From Milkweed yellows phytoplasma str. MW1 (GTDB lineage: Bacteria > Bacillota_I > Bacilli_A > Acholeplasmatales > Acholeplasmataceae), in contig NZ_AKIL01000005.1 of assembly GCF_000309485.1 (NCBI RefSeq), positions 1-6,515 on the forward strand: DNA of 6,515 nucleotides, given 5' to 3'. Positions 6,493 through 6,515 of this stretch are shown here, in pieces. The notes under the pieces are model-generated. The model worked only from the letters and a program-made list of their open reading frames with translations, was not told the DNA's origin and did no database searches. The stretch's first letter is position 1; each line of letters begins with the position of its first letter. The translations under genes were made by a program, and so were the position numbers.

Positions 6493-6515
6493 ATTTTTAT
6501 TTTATTTTTTAAAAA

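Noticed and set aside
6486..6515. 3' end of an upstream gene (possibly nrdF) ending in TAA at 6488–6486
   Set aside because: The last codons would read Lys-Met-Val, which does not resemble a known NrdF end. Other TAA triplets occur in the same 31 nt, so no frame can be chosen.

Overview
The window is a compact, AT-rich stretch of bacterial chromosome. Four long genes fill about 97% of it, all on the minus strand. In transcription order (right to left) they are an NrdI–NrdE fusion (class Ib ribonucleotide reductase), dnaA, dnaN and glyA. Each gene is complete, each ends in TAA, and spacers between them are 30–90 nt. No RNA gene, mobile element, CRISPR array or plus-strand gene could be supported.

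Organism: the proteins look most like the Bacilli/Mollicutes side of the Firmicutes. NrdI and NrdE resemble the Bacillus-type class Ib proteins, DnaA has the Gram-positive layout, and base composition is strongly AT with Lys/Ile/Asn-rich proteins. All five tryptophans are TGG and no TGA appears in frame. A Mycoplasma-type code (TGA = Trp) is therefore not visible here, although five codons cannot exclude it. A reduced-genome Mollicutes-like or related Bacilli lineage is my best guess, at modest confidence.

Layout: 3956–6484 is the 842-residue NrdI–NrdE fusion. 3883–3955 is a 73-nt AT-rich spacer with the dnaA ribosome binding site and a possible promoter. 2518–3882 is dnaA, and 1354–2487 is dnaN, 30 nt further on. 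A perfect 15-bp hairpin with a U-rich tail (1321–1355) overlaps the dnaN stop codon and probably ends the dnaA–dnaN transcript. glyA (13–1263) follows with its own good ribosome binding site.

Function: the genes together cover DNA precursor supply and replication. NrdI/NrdE reduce ribonucleotides, DnaA opens the origin, DnaN is the sliding clamp, and GlyA supplies the one-carbon units used for thymidylate and purines. Most notable are the fusion of the flavodoxin-like activator NrdI to the catalytic subunit NrdE, the placement of that gene directly upstream of dnaA, and a histidine where the DnaA box-reading helix normally has aspartate. No clear DnaA-box cluster was seen in the spacers, so the origin may lie outside the window or use diverged boxes.
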